Numbered from the stretch's first letter, positions 1 through 6,015 are shown. The stretch: 7,749 nucleotides of DNA from Oscillospiraceae bacterium (GCA_900768735.1 CAAGDZ010000437.1:1-7749); one strand, 5' to 3'. Numbers and translations are program-made. Notes: generated by a model not told the origin, from the letters alone.

Positions 1-645
1 ATGGCAAAATGCCGTATCGGTCACTTTGCAGAGGCACAGATACTCGAAGCTATTGAGATAGACTACATTGACGAGAGCGAGGTACTCTCACCCGCAGACG
101 ACAAGTATCACATTGACAAGACCAAGTTCAAGGTACCGTTTGTATGCGGTGCAAAGGACTTAGGCGAGGCGCTCAGAAGAATTTCCGAGGGTGCGTCGAT
201 GATAAGAACAAAGGGCGAGCCGGGTACAGGCGACGTAGTTCAGGCAGTGAGACACATGAGAATGATGCAGCAGGAAATCCGCAGACTCACCTCCATGGCC
301 GAGGACGAGCTTTATCAGGCGGCTAAGGATTTGCAGGTTGACTATAATCTTGTAAAGTATGTTGCGGAAAACGGCAAGCTCCCCGTTGTAAACTTTGCGG
401 CAGGCGGCGTTGCTACTCCCGCTGACGCTGCTCTTATGATGCAGCTCGGCGCTGAGGGTGTATTTGTAGGAAGCGGTATCTTCAAGTCAGGCAACCCCGC
501 AAAGAGAGCGGCGGCTATAGTTAAGGCTGTTACAAACTTCACCGACGCAAAGATGATTGCAGAGCTGTCCGAGGATCTCGGAGAGGCTATGGTCGGCATA
601 AACGAGCAGGAAATCCAGCTCCTCATGGCAGAGCGCGGCAAGTAA
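1..645 (+). CDS. pdxS: Pyridoxal 5'-phosphate synthase lyase subunit PdxS, 5'-truncated by window edge
   Basis: PdxS builds PLP in the cytoplasm from ribose 5-phosphate, glyceraldehyde 3-phosphate and ammonia supplied by PdxT (DXP-independent B6 route). The visible 214 residues match the family from about residue 79 of the usual ~294, so roughly 78 N-terminal residues lie outside the window; the ATG at base 1 is an internal Met, not the true start. Visible features are MAKCRIGH with Lys3 (the Schiff-base lysine, K81 in B. subtilis numbering), DYIDESEVL, RTKGEPGTG with Lys71 (equivalent to K149), and the glycine-rich phosphate-binding segment around residues 133-163 (NFAAGGVATPADAA, GVFVGSGIFKS). 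The C-terminus ends normally. pdxT follows on the same strand, but 337 bp away instead of nearly touching. Identification is from family motifs and is very secure; only the missing 5' end is unknown. Confidence 0.97.
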   Translation: MAKCRIGHFAEAQILEAIEIDYIDESEVLSPADDKYHIDKTKFKVPFVCGAKDLGEALRRISEGASMIRTKGEPGTGDVVQAVRHMRMMQQEIRRLTSMAEDELYQAAKDLQVDYNLVKYVAENGKLPVVNFAAGGVATPADAALMMQLGAEGVFVGSGIFKSGNPAKRAAAIVKAVTNFTDAKMIAELSEDLGEAMVGINEQEIQLLMAERGK

Positions 646-686
646 GCCGAGTGCTTGCGGTCACTCTGTTGGTGCGACTATCATTT

Positions 687-733
687 GTGGACGCTCTGGT
701 CGCGTTTTCCTAACGCGCTTTGGTGGCGTCCAC
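687..733. repeat. Two-tier inverted repeat (long hairpin)
   Basis: The outer arms GTGGACGC (687-694) and GCGTCCAC (726-733) are perfect 8-bp complements. Nested inside are CGCGTT (701-706) and AACGCG (712-717), also perfect, closing a 5-nt loop TTCCT. The internal asymmetric bulges are 6 and 8 nt. The nested perfect pairing supports a folded RNA or cruciform element over chance. No T-tract follows, so it is not a standard terminator. Function unknown. Confidence 0.75.
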
Positions 734-737
734 TTAC

Positions 738-790
738 CGGCATCCATGCCGTGTCGCACTTTTGATGACCGCTATCGGGCATCCATGCCC
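738..790. repeat. Pair of related short hairpins sharing CATCCATGCC
   Basis: CGGCA-TCCA-TGCCG (738-751) and GGGCA-TCCA-TGCCC (777-790) are each perfect 5-bp stems with an identical TCCA loop. The shared GCATCCATGCC core recurs 39 bp apart. The outermost pair changes from C-G to G-C between copies, and pairing is kept. They look like two diverged units of one palindromic repeat family. Function unknown. Confidence 0.7.
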
Positions 791-791
791 T

Positions 792-910
792 CTCGGCACG
801 CAATTCCGCATTTTGCCGAGTGCCTCGGCACACAGTTCCGCATTTTGCCGAGTGCCTCGGCACGCAGTTCCGCCTTTTGCCGAGTGCCTCGGCACGCAAC
901 TCCGCCTTTT
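792..910. repeat. 32-bp tandem repeat, about 3.7 copies, each with a hairpin
   Basis: Copies begin at 792, 824, 856 and 888, an exact 32-bp period; the last is truncated after 23 bp. Differences are few (CACACAG versus CACGCAG, CGCATTTT versus CGCCTTTT). Each junction forms the stem-loop TGCCGAG-TGC-CTCGGCA (814-830, 846-862, 878-894). The period is not a multiple of three, so the array cannot encode a repeat protein in one frame. The copies are contiguous with no unique spacers, which rules out CRISPR. The array may affect mRNA stability or the PdxS:PdxT ratio, but nothing here proves that. Confidence 0.88.
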
Positions 911-982
911 TATATGTTGGCGGGATATGCAGGTCAGGCTGACGGCGGAAATCAAAGATAGTTCTGAAAGGATTTTCAAAAT

Positions 983-1540
983 ATGACTGTAGCAGTTCTT
1001 GCACTTCAGGGAGCGTTTATCGAGCATGAAAAAATGCTTGCGGAGCTTGGCGCGGACAGCTTTGAAATAAGACAGAAGCGTGACCTTGACCGCAGCTTTG
1101 ACCGACTTATTATTCCGGGCGGAGAAAGCACGGTTATGGGCAAGCTTATCCGCGAGCTTGATTTATTTGATGATATTAAGTCACGCATAGAGGGCGGTAT
1201 GCCGGTATACGGCACCTGCGCGGGACTTATTCTGCTAGCGGATTCTATCTCAAACGACAGCGCAAGACATCTTCAGACGATGTCGATTGTCGCAAACCGA
1301 AACGCCTACGGCAGACAGCTCGGCAGCTTTTTCACAAGAGCCGAGTTTAAGGGGATAGGCGAGATCCCCATGACCTTTATCCGCGCACCTTATATCGACG
1401 AAGTGTTCGGCGACGCCGAAATACTGGCTGAGGTAAACGGAAAGATTGTGGCGGCAAAGCAGAAAAATCAGCTTGTAACCGCATTCCACCCCGAGCTTAA
1501 TGACGATTTAAGAGTGCATGAATATTTTCTGAATATGTAA
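983..1540 (+). CDS. pdxT: Pyridoxal 5'-phosphate synthase glutaminase subunit PdxT
   Basis: PdxT is the class I glutamine amidotransferase that hydrolyses glutamine and channels ammonia to PdxS in the cytosolic PLP synthase complex. The 185-residue product is full length for the family. It opens with the typical MTVAVLALQGAFIEHE and carries PGGES (45-49, oxyanion region), the nucleophile Cys79 in YGTCAG, RNAYGRQ (106-112), and the catalytic His169/Glu171 pair in FHPEL. The start at 983 is supported by AAAGGA ten bases upstream (967-972) and by the conserved N-terminus. It follows pdxS on the same strand and was probably cotranscribed with it ancestrally. No promoter was found in the 70 bp before it, so it may depend on read-through across the palindromic spacer. 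It ends just before a strong terminator. Confidence 0.97.
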   Translation: MTVAVLALQGAFIEHEKMLAELGADSFEIRQKRDLDRSFDRLIIPGGESTVMGKLIRELDLFDDIKSRIEGGMPVYGTCAGLILLADSISNDSARHLQTMSIVANRNAYGRQLGSFFTRAEFKGIGEIPMTFIRAPYIDEVFGDAEILAEVNGKIVAAKQKNQLVTAFHPELNDDLRVHEYFLNM

Positions 1541-1547
1541 AAGGATA

Positions 1548-1587
1548 ACACAAACGCCCCGGGAGGAAGCTCTTGGGGCGTTTGTGT
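1548..1587. terminator. Bidirectional intrinsic terminator between pdxT and yajC
   Basis: The arms ACACAAACGCCCC (1548-1560) and GGGGCGTTTGTGT (1575-1587) form a perfect 13-bp stem around a 14-nt loop. The plus-strand exit is T-rich (CATTCTTACTTATTTACTTT); the minus-strand exit reads TATCCTTTT. It lies 7 bp past the pdxT stop and 13 bp past the yajC stop (minus-strand sense), so it can end both convergent transcripts. Confidence 0.93.
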
Positions 1588-1600
1588 CATTCTTACTTAT

Positions 1601-1960
1601 TTACTTTGACTCTGTTGTATCATGAACGGTTCTGTTCTCGGCAATACTGCTCTTTAAAACTCTGATTTTTGTTCTGTCGCTGCCTGTTTCCATAAGAACG
1701 GTGTCCTCTTTTACACTGAGTACGCGTCCGATAATACCGCCTGTGGTTACAACCTCATCGGCAACCTCTAAGTTGTCGAGCATCTCCTTCATCTTCTTGG
1801 AGCGCTTTTTCTCGGGTCTTATGATGAGAAAGTAGAAAATTACTATCATAAGTGCCAGCGGGATAAGCATTATAAGCATACTCTGTATGCCGTTGCCCTC
1901 TGTGCCTGTAGAGCTTGCAGTCTGACCCGTAGTTTCGAGTATTTTAATAAGTTCCGTCAT
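1601..1960 (-). CDS. yajC: Preprotein translocase accessory subunit YajC
   Basis: YajC is a small single-pass membrane protein associated with the Sec translocase (SecDF-YajC in the well-studied case). This 119-residue product has a polar N-terminus, one transmembrane helix at about residues 27-47, the basic stop-transfer motif RPEKKRSKK at about 48-56, and the hallmark DEVVTTGGIIGRV followed by a small beta-rich cytoplasmic domain. That order and length are typical. The start at 1960 is fixed by AAAGGA (1968-1973) seven bases upstream. The gene is last in the minus-strand run behind rnfDEA and the barrel-like protein, but has its own strong promoter. yajC more commonly neighbours tgt or secDF; none is seen here. 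Confidence 0.95.
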   Translation of the reverse strand: MTELIKILETTGQTASSTGTEGNGIQSMLIMLIPLALMIVIFYFLIIRPEKKRSKKMKEMLDNLEVADEVVTTGGIIGRVLSVKEDTVLMETGSDRTKIRVLKSSIAENRTVHDTTESK

Positions 1961-2003
1961 TTTGTTTTCCTTTCTTTTGCCGTAAGGCTGATGCTGTATT
2001 TTA

Positions 2004-2029
2004 AATTATACCTTATTTGCGGTATAATT
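2004..2029. repeat. Perfect 9-bp inverted repeat overlapping the yajC promoter
   Basis: AATTATACC (2004-2012) and GGTATAATT (2021-2029) are perfect complements separated by 8 bp. One arm contains the yajC -10 hexamer; the other overlaps the edge of the -35. The symmetry places a TATAAT on both strands. It could be an operator, a bidirectional core promoter, or part of a weak plus-strand terminator, since seven Ts start 8 bp after it at about 2037. Confidence 0.7.
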
Positions 2030-2033
2030 GCAA
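2005..2033 (-). promoter_or_regulatory. Sigma-A-type promoter of yajC
   Basis: Read on the minus strand, TTGCAA (2028-2033) is the -35 element, followed by exactly 17 bp and a consensus -10 TATAAT (2005-2010). It sits about 45 bp upstream of the yajC start. Spacing and hexamers are near ideal, so yajC can be transcribed independently of the upstream genes. Confidence 0.85.
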
Positions 2034-2047
2034 GCGTTTTTTTAAAA

Positions 2048-3313
2048 TCATGCAATAATTATATCGGTGTACCCGAGTTTTTCAAACGCCGCTCTTGCCG
2101 CCGCTATATCTTCGTCGGACAGACCGGACGCATTTGTTATTCCGACCTTGATATTATAGCCGTCGGTTGAGGTCTTTACCCGTGTATATACCTGAGATAC
2201 AGCCTTGCTTATGCTCTTGTCTACGGTAAGCGACTTTTCCTTGGTAAGCTTCAGCGCTGTGCCGAGCGTTGCCGTGTCGATGGTTACAAGCACGGTGCAG
2301 TCCTTCATTTTATCGCGGCTGAGCCATATTTCGGCACTACCCTTGTATTCGCTTGTGTTTATTGTCAGAAGCTCACCCGCGTCAATCTGTACAAGCGTAT
2401 CAGCTCCGGCGGTCTTTGCCTTTGCAGCCGCAGACTGAGCTACTGCGGCGAGCTTGTCGCTTCTGTCAGCCGACTGTACCTCTTTTGAAAGCAGGGTGTA
2501 ATCATAATACTGGAATTTGGGGAATATCGTATTCTGAAGAATTATATTCTCAAAGCCCGCCTTTGCAAGCTCCTCGGACAATGCGGAGATATAGTTTACC
2601 GTGCCGCTTGAATAGGGTGACGCCCACGGTCTGCCGCCGTTGCTTTCCGCCGCGTCAAGCCAGCTCCAAAGACCCTGGGGGATTATATATCCGCTGTCCT
2701 CGATGACATTCGGAATCAGGTGGTCGCACAGCGTGGATAATGACGCCGCGGGTGTTATTTCCTTAGCCTTGCACGCCTTTACTATCTGTGCGGCGGTAAG
2801 CGCGCCCTTTACCACATAGGTGTTGTCCTTTACAGACGCTACCGATGACTTGTAGAGCAGTTCGCCGGTCGAATTTTTAAGATTGAATACTACCGTGTCA
2901 TAGCCGCTTTTTACAGCGGTATCAAGATACGCCTCAAGCGCCTTCTGCGATGCGAGTGCCGACGCGGGCGCGGTGACCGCGTTAAGCGCGGCGACCTCTG
3001 CCGGCTTGTCTTCCGGCTTTGCGGTAGTGGTCTCACTGCCCGACGAGGTCTCTGCCGACGAGCTGTCGGTATCGGAGGTATCGCTTGATACAGGCTCGGG
3101 CGGCGTCCATACCGGCTCGCTTGACTGCGAGGTGTCGGACGACATATCGGAGAAGAATTTTATAAGCGGAGGTGCCACGGAGTAGCCGACAAACACCAGT
3201 GCCGCCACAATAACAAGCAGGAGAACGGTTTCAAATACCTTTCTTCCCGTGCTTTTGCGGCGTTTGTACAGATTTCTGCGAGAACGCTTTATTTTTATAC
3301 CCTTTTTCTTCAT
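2048..3313 (-). CDS. Membrane-anchored extracellular protein with degenerate putative-glycosidase (DUF4015-like) barrel domain
   Basis: The product has 421 residues. A very basic N-terminus (1-25) is followed by one hydrophobic anchor (about 27-49), then a Ser/Thr/Pro/Asp-rich linker (about 55-107), then a ~310-residue domain. The layout implies an N-in, C-out protein with a domain held off the membrane. The domain resembles the DUF4015 family of putative glycosyl hydrolases: a GYDTVVFNLKNSTGELLY strand region (138-154), a WASPYS turn (230-235) and AGFENIILQNTIFP (252-265). The last two correspond to WVDPY and FDYVRFP in typical members. The Asp of FDYVRFP is Asn261 here and the Asp of WVDPY is Ser232, so catalysis is doubtful. 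AAGGAA (3324-3329) supports the start. It lies 59 bp after rnfA, same strand, with no terminator seen between. Family assignment is from memory of motifs; substrate unknown. Confidence 0.72.
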   Translation of the reverse strand: MKKKGIKIKRSRRNLYKRRKSTGRKVFETVLLLVIVAALVFVGYSVAPPLIKFFSDMSSDTSQSSEPVWTPPEPVSSDTSDTDSSSAETSSGSETTTAKPEDKPAEVAALNAVTAPASALASQKALEAYLDTAVKSGYDTVVFNLKNSTGELLYKSSVASVKDNTYVVKGALTAAQIVKACKAKEITPAASLSTLCDHLIPNVIEDSGYIIPQGLWSWLDAAESNGGRPWASPYSSGTVNYISALSEELAKAGFENIILQNTIFPKFQYYDYTLLSKEVQSADRSDKLAAVAQSAAAKAKTAGADTLVQIDAGELLTINTSEYKGSAEIWLSRDKMKDCTVLVTIDTATLGTALKLTKEKSLTVDKSISKAVSQVYTRVKTSTDGYNIKVGITNASGLSDEDIAAARAAFEKLGYTDIIIA

Positions 3314-3372
3314 GGCAGTTTAGTTCCTTAGAAATTTATTTTTGCGGGAGAATAGATAACAAATGCAGATTT

Positions 3373-3972
3373 TTATGCCGCCGCGCCCGTATTATAGCCG
3401 GTAAGCGCGTAAAACGCAAGCGACATAATTCCTATAAATACCATCATTATCGGCATACCGCGGAATGCGGCGGGGATAAGCGGAGAGTTTAGCCGCTCGT
3501 TTGCTATATGCAGGAAGAACACCGCGATGAAAAAGCCCGCGGATATACCCACACCAAAGCCAATATACGAAAACATATCCTCGTGATAAACCGTGTTTAA
3601 AAACAGCGCGCCGAGCACCGCCGCGTTGAATACCGACAGATGCACATATTTTTTTATGCTTTTGAATACCTTCGGCAAAAAGCGCCATATCAGAAGCAGG
3701 CTGCCTGTATATACTATGCTGATTATCACGGTATATATAAGCGGCATGATAACATAATAGTACTTAAATTCGGCGAGCCAGCCGTCTATCCAATAGGTGA
3801 TAAAGCTGGATACCACGATAACATAAGTTATGCCCAGACCCAGTCCCACTATGCTTTCTTTTTTACGCGAGGCGTAAAATGCGACGCTTGTGCCGAGCGC
3901 ACGCGAAAAAATCGCGTTTTCGACAAACATCGCAAGCATAGCGGCATTTATAAAAAGTGCAAGCTTATCCAT
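3373..3972 (-). CDS. rnfA: RnfA-like membrane subunit lacking both iron-sulfur cysteines
   Basis: RnfA/NqrE is an integral membrane subunit that in standard Rnf/NQR complexes pairs with RnfE/NqrD to bind a [2Fe-2S] cluster in the membrane. The 199-residue product has the family length and about six hydrophobic segments. Recognisable motifs are VENAIFSRALG (18-27, compare NNFVLSRFLG), SRKKES, the NAAVLGALFLN helix (116-126), ANERL (157-161, compare IRERL) and AFRGMPI followed by LAFYALTGY. The cysteine expected in LGICPF is Ser29, the cysteine expected in TNCAVLG is Ala117, and the protein contains no cysteine at all. AAAGG at 3981-3985 precedes the start; the gap to rnfE is 23 bp. rnfB, the usual next gene, is absent. 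Family membership is secure; an electron-transfer role is doubtful. Confidence 0.88.
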   Translation of the reverse strand: MDKLALFINAAMLAMFVENAIFSRALGTSVAFYASRKKESIVGLGLGITYVIVVSSFITYWIDGWLAEFKYYYVIMPLIYTVIISIVYTGSLLLIWRFLPKVFKSIKKYVHLSVFNAAVLGALFLNTVYHEDMFSYIGFGVGISAGFFIAVFFLHIANERLNSPLIPAAFRGMPIMMVFIGIMSLAFYALTGYNTGAAA

Positions 3973-3995
3973 ATCAAATACCTTTCGTAAGGGGG

Positions 3996-4733
3996 TTAGC
4001 TAATATGCTCAGGCAGAGGATTATGCGTATCTTCGCCGTCTGCATTTGCCGCTCCTGCGGCGGCGCGGTTCTGCGCTCCGGCATTCTGCTTTATTCTGCG
4101 GTTGCGCATGAAGTTATACAGTGCGCGGAACATACCCGCCATGATGCCGACAAGTATAAATCCGCCGAACGGCGACTCAAACGCGGCTATGCTTATATCG
4201 AGTATCTTAAAGCCCGCAAAGGTGCCGAAGCAGATAATCTCGCGAAAGCCGCCTGTGACCACGCACACCGCACCGAAGCCGATGATAAAAAACAGCACAT
4301 CAATGACCATCCTGCCTCGCGACTCCAGATAAAACCGGCTTTCGGTCTTGGAGAATATGAGCGCGTTAGTAATAATAAGCGGCATATATATTCCGATAAG
4401 CTCGACCGTCAGCGGGAAAATTTCTTCCAGCAAAATAACGGTAGGGATATAATAAACCGAGCCTATCAGCGCATATATAATTACCCTCAGGGTATAAACG
4501 ATTTTCTTGGGTATAAACGAGCAGGTGAGTATCGTCAGAAACGATATTATCGCAAACGCGAGTGCGATTACCACGCCCTTTTTAAAGGTGGTCGCGGCAA
4601 TGACAACCGGTGCGTTTACTATACCGGTCATGAGCACCACGTTCTGCTTTGCAAGGCCGTCAAACAAATCGCGGGTGAACTTGAACTCAGTCCGCTTTTC
4701 TCTGGTCGGCTTCATCTGTTTTGCTTGTGCCAT
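3996..4733 (-). CDS. rnfE: RnfE-like membrane subunit lacking both iron-sulfur cysteines
   Basis: RnfE/NqrD is the inverted-topology partner of RnfA. The 245-residue product has a basic N-terminus, about six membrane segments, and family motifs: AKQNVVLMTG (28-37, compare NPVFVQVLG), IYMPLIITNALIF (115-127, compare LPLIVVNCIIL), KTES (compare RAEA) and GGFREIICFG (161-170, compare GFFRELLGSG). The first expected cysteine aligns with Ala41 (followed by the conserved Pro42) and the second with Ala124. Three other cysteines (71, 157, 168) sit elsewhere. A C-terminal tail of about 35 residues, Ala/Asn-rich and polar, extends beyond the usual length. The start is fixed by GGAGGA five bases upstream; the first 47 bases overlap rnfD. 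In standard clusters rnfG precedes this gene; here it is missing. Confidence 0.88.
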   Translation of the reverse strand: MAQAKQMKPTREKRTEFKFTRDLFDGLAKQNVVLMTGIVNAPVVIAATTFKKGVVIALAFAIISFLTILTCSFIPKKIVYTLRVIIYALIGSVYYIPTVILLEEIFPLTVELIGIYMPLIITNALIFSKTESRFYLESRGRMVIDVLFFIIGFGAVCVVTGGFREIICFGTFAGFKILDISIAAFESPFGGFILVGIMAGMFRALYNFMRNRRIKQNAGAQNRAAAGAANADGEDTHNPLPEHIS

Positions 4734-6015
4734 TACCGTCCTCCGTGTTTTCCTTTATATCATTGATATTATTCTGCTGTGAGCGCGCACGCTGCTTTTT
4801 CCTGCGCTTTTCGGATAAATTATCCATAAATCTTGCAAATCCCGACTTCTTTTTACGTTTTATCTTGGTAACCTTGTTGTCAATCGGGGGCATATTAAAG
4901 TTTACAGGCTCGACGATTATCTCCTGCGTATCGGTGAGCGCGGGGGTCTTTCCCTGCTTTACGTCCTTTGAAATACGCTCAAACGAGCCGAGGTTGCTGC
5001 GCAGATAGCGCACCGCCTGCTTTACCGCCCTGCCTATATTCCATGAGAGCTTGTCGAGATAAAGCGAAAGTGCGTTTACTATAAGCAAAGAGAATACGAA
5101 TACGCCCTCGATATTAGCGGTGTTTCTGAAAATGACCGTTATCACTCCGAGCGCGATGCCGTACAGTATCCGACCGCCGTTTGTGACGGGCAGGGTCTGC
5201 GGATCGTTTGCAAGAAAGATAAAGCCGAACAGCACAAAACCGCTTATAAACTGGAACACAACCGCGTCGCCCGCCGGCTCGTAGCTGCTGAAGATATACG
5301 ACAGCGCCGCCATCACGCCCATGCCGCCGACCGTCGCGGACAGCGACACGCTCCTGCGGCAGATAAGGCAGATACCGCTTACGATAAGTACGAGTATGTG
5401 GGTCGTACCCATAGGGCCTAAGAAATTACCCATGAGTATATCAAGCACCGACAGATTCGGCATTGCGCCGTTTTTGATAAAGCTGCTCTCGATTCCGCTG
5501 GATAAAGCGACGTCGCTCTGACCGAACACCGACAGCGCCGCACCCTGTTCGGGATACTGCAAAACCTGCGTCGGATAGCATATAATAAGAAATGCGATAG
5601 CGACGGCGGCGGGGTTGAAGATATAGTTGTCCTTGCCGCCGAATATGTGCTTTACCGTGACGGCAAGCACCGCGCCGAGCGCAACGATATAGTATTCGAC
5701 CGAGGCGGGCAGCATAAGCGCCACGGCAAGTCCGTACGCCACGGTTGACAGGTCTTTAAAGCTGTATTCCTTTCCCGAAAGAAAACAGCCTATCATGTCG
5801 GATATAATACAGCAAAGCACCGAGCATACGCACACCGCAAGCGAGCGCACACCGTAGCAGTAGACAGCCATAACAGTAATCGCCAGCATGAAAATTATCT
5901 GGTCGCCGTATACGCTGCGCGGCTTTCTCAGCTTTTTGCGCGCCGCCTCGGTAGTCATCAGAAGCGGAGCGTCATCTATTTTTTTAAGAAGCTCTTCGTT
6001 GGTCGGGGTACTCAT
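4687..6015 (-). CDS. rnfD: RnfD-like membrane subunit lacking the FMN-attachment threonine, with long basic C-terminal tail
   Basis: RnfD/NqrB is the large membrane subunit of Rnf/NQR that normally carries FMN covalently bound to a Thr in a GATP-type motif. The 442-residue product keeps the family core: FNPAAVAIAFLIICYP (133-148), LDILMGNFLGPMG (191-203, compare LDLFLGNxPGxxG), FLANDPQTLPVTNGGRILYG (267-286) and GVFVFSLLIVNALSLYLD (304-321). About nine to ten hydrophobic helices are visible. The flavin motif aligns with NGAMPN (182-187), so the modified Thr is Met185. After residue ~321 comes a tail of about 120 residues, very basic at 384-412 and then Asn/Glu/Asp-rich, longer than usual RnfD and predicted cytoplasmic. 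AAAGGA (6029-6034) lies 13 bases upstream of the start. rnfC is not upstream; a divergent mecA is. Confidence 0.9.
   Translation of the reverse strand: MSTPTNEELLKKIDDAPLLMTTEAARKKLRKPRSVYGDQIIFMLAITVMAVYCYGVRSLAVCVCSVLCCIISDMIGCFLSGKEYSFKDLSTVAYGLAVALMLPASVEYYIVALGAVLAVTVKHIFGGKDNYIFNPAAVAIAFLIICYPTQVLQYPEQGAALSVFGQSDVALSSGIESSFIKNGAMPNLSVLDILMGNFLGPMGTTHILVLIVSGICLICRRSVSLSATVGGMGVMAALSYIFSSYEPAGDAVVFQFISGFVLFGFIFLANDPQTLPVTNGGRILYGIALGVITVIFRNTANIEGVFVFSLLIVNALSLYLDKLSWNIGRAVKQAVRYLRSNLGSFERISKDVKQGKTPALTDTQEIIVEPVNFNMPPIDNKVTKIKRKKKSGFARFMDNLSEKRRKKQRARSQQNNINDIKENTEDGNGTSKTDEADQRKAD
4739..4744 (-). promoter_or_regulatory. rnfE ribosome binding site inside rnfD
   Basis: GGAGGA on the minus strand lies five bases before the rnfE ATG at 4733 and within the last coding bases of rnfD. 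It decides the rnfE start and so a genuine 47-bp overlap of the two genes, implying translational coupling. Confidence 0.85.

Larger units (their letters stand above)
646..982. other. 337-bp gene-free, palindrome-rich spacer between pdxS and pdxT
   Basis: No credible gene is present. The spacer begins directly after the pdxS stop with GCCGAGTGC (646-654), a fragment of the repeat motif that recurs from 815 on. In order it then holds a two-tier inverted repeat (687-733), two hairpins sharing CATCCATGCC (738-751 and 777-790) and a 32-bp tandem array (792-910). The last 70 bp are ordinary, with the pdxT ribosome binding site AAAGGA at 967-972. Open frames crossing the block are low-complexity translations of the repeats. 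pdxS and pdxT are commonly adjacent, so this looks like an insertion of repetitive DNA inside an operon; that is inference. Confidence 0.8.

Noticed and set aside
1..3. ATG at base 1 as the true start of pdxS
   Set aside because: It corresponds to internal Met79 of the family; the N-terminal ~78 residues, which form part of the barrel, must lie to the left of the window.
792..910. CRISPR array
   Set aside because: The 32-bp units are directly contiguous with no unique spacers, there are fewer than four, and no cas genes are present.
911..982. A PLP-responsive riboswitch or separate promoter before pdxT
   Set aside because: No convincing -35/-10 pair or conserved aptamer-like structure was seen in this stretch, only the ribosome binding site.
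681..1027. Open frames on both strands through the pdxS-pdxT spacer
   Set aside because: They are translations of the 32-bp repeats in shifting frames; the repeat length is not a multiple of three and the frames run into pdxT on the opposite strand.
2353..2706. Plus-strand open frame (117 codons) within the barrel-like gene
   Set aside because: Antisense to a better-supported gene with anchor, linker and domain organisation; its translation is Pro/Arg/Cys-rich and unrecognisable.
3957..4766. Long plus-strand open frame (269 codons) opposite rnfE
   Set aside because: It lies antisense to a clearly conserved gene, its translation is His/Arg/Tyr-rich with no family resemblance, and it has no supporting ribosome binding site.
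3373..6015. A complete, ordinary Rnf ion-pumping ferredoxin:NAD oxidoreductase operon
   Set aside because: rnfB, rnfC and rnfG are not in the cluster, and the Fe-S and FMN ligand residues of the remaining subunits are replaced.
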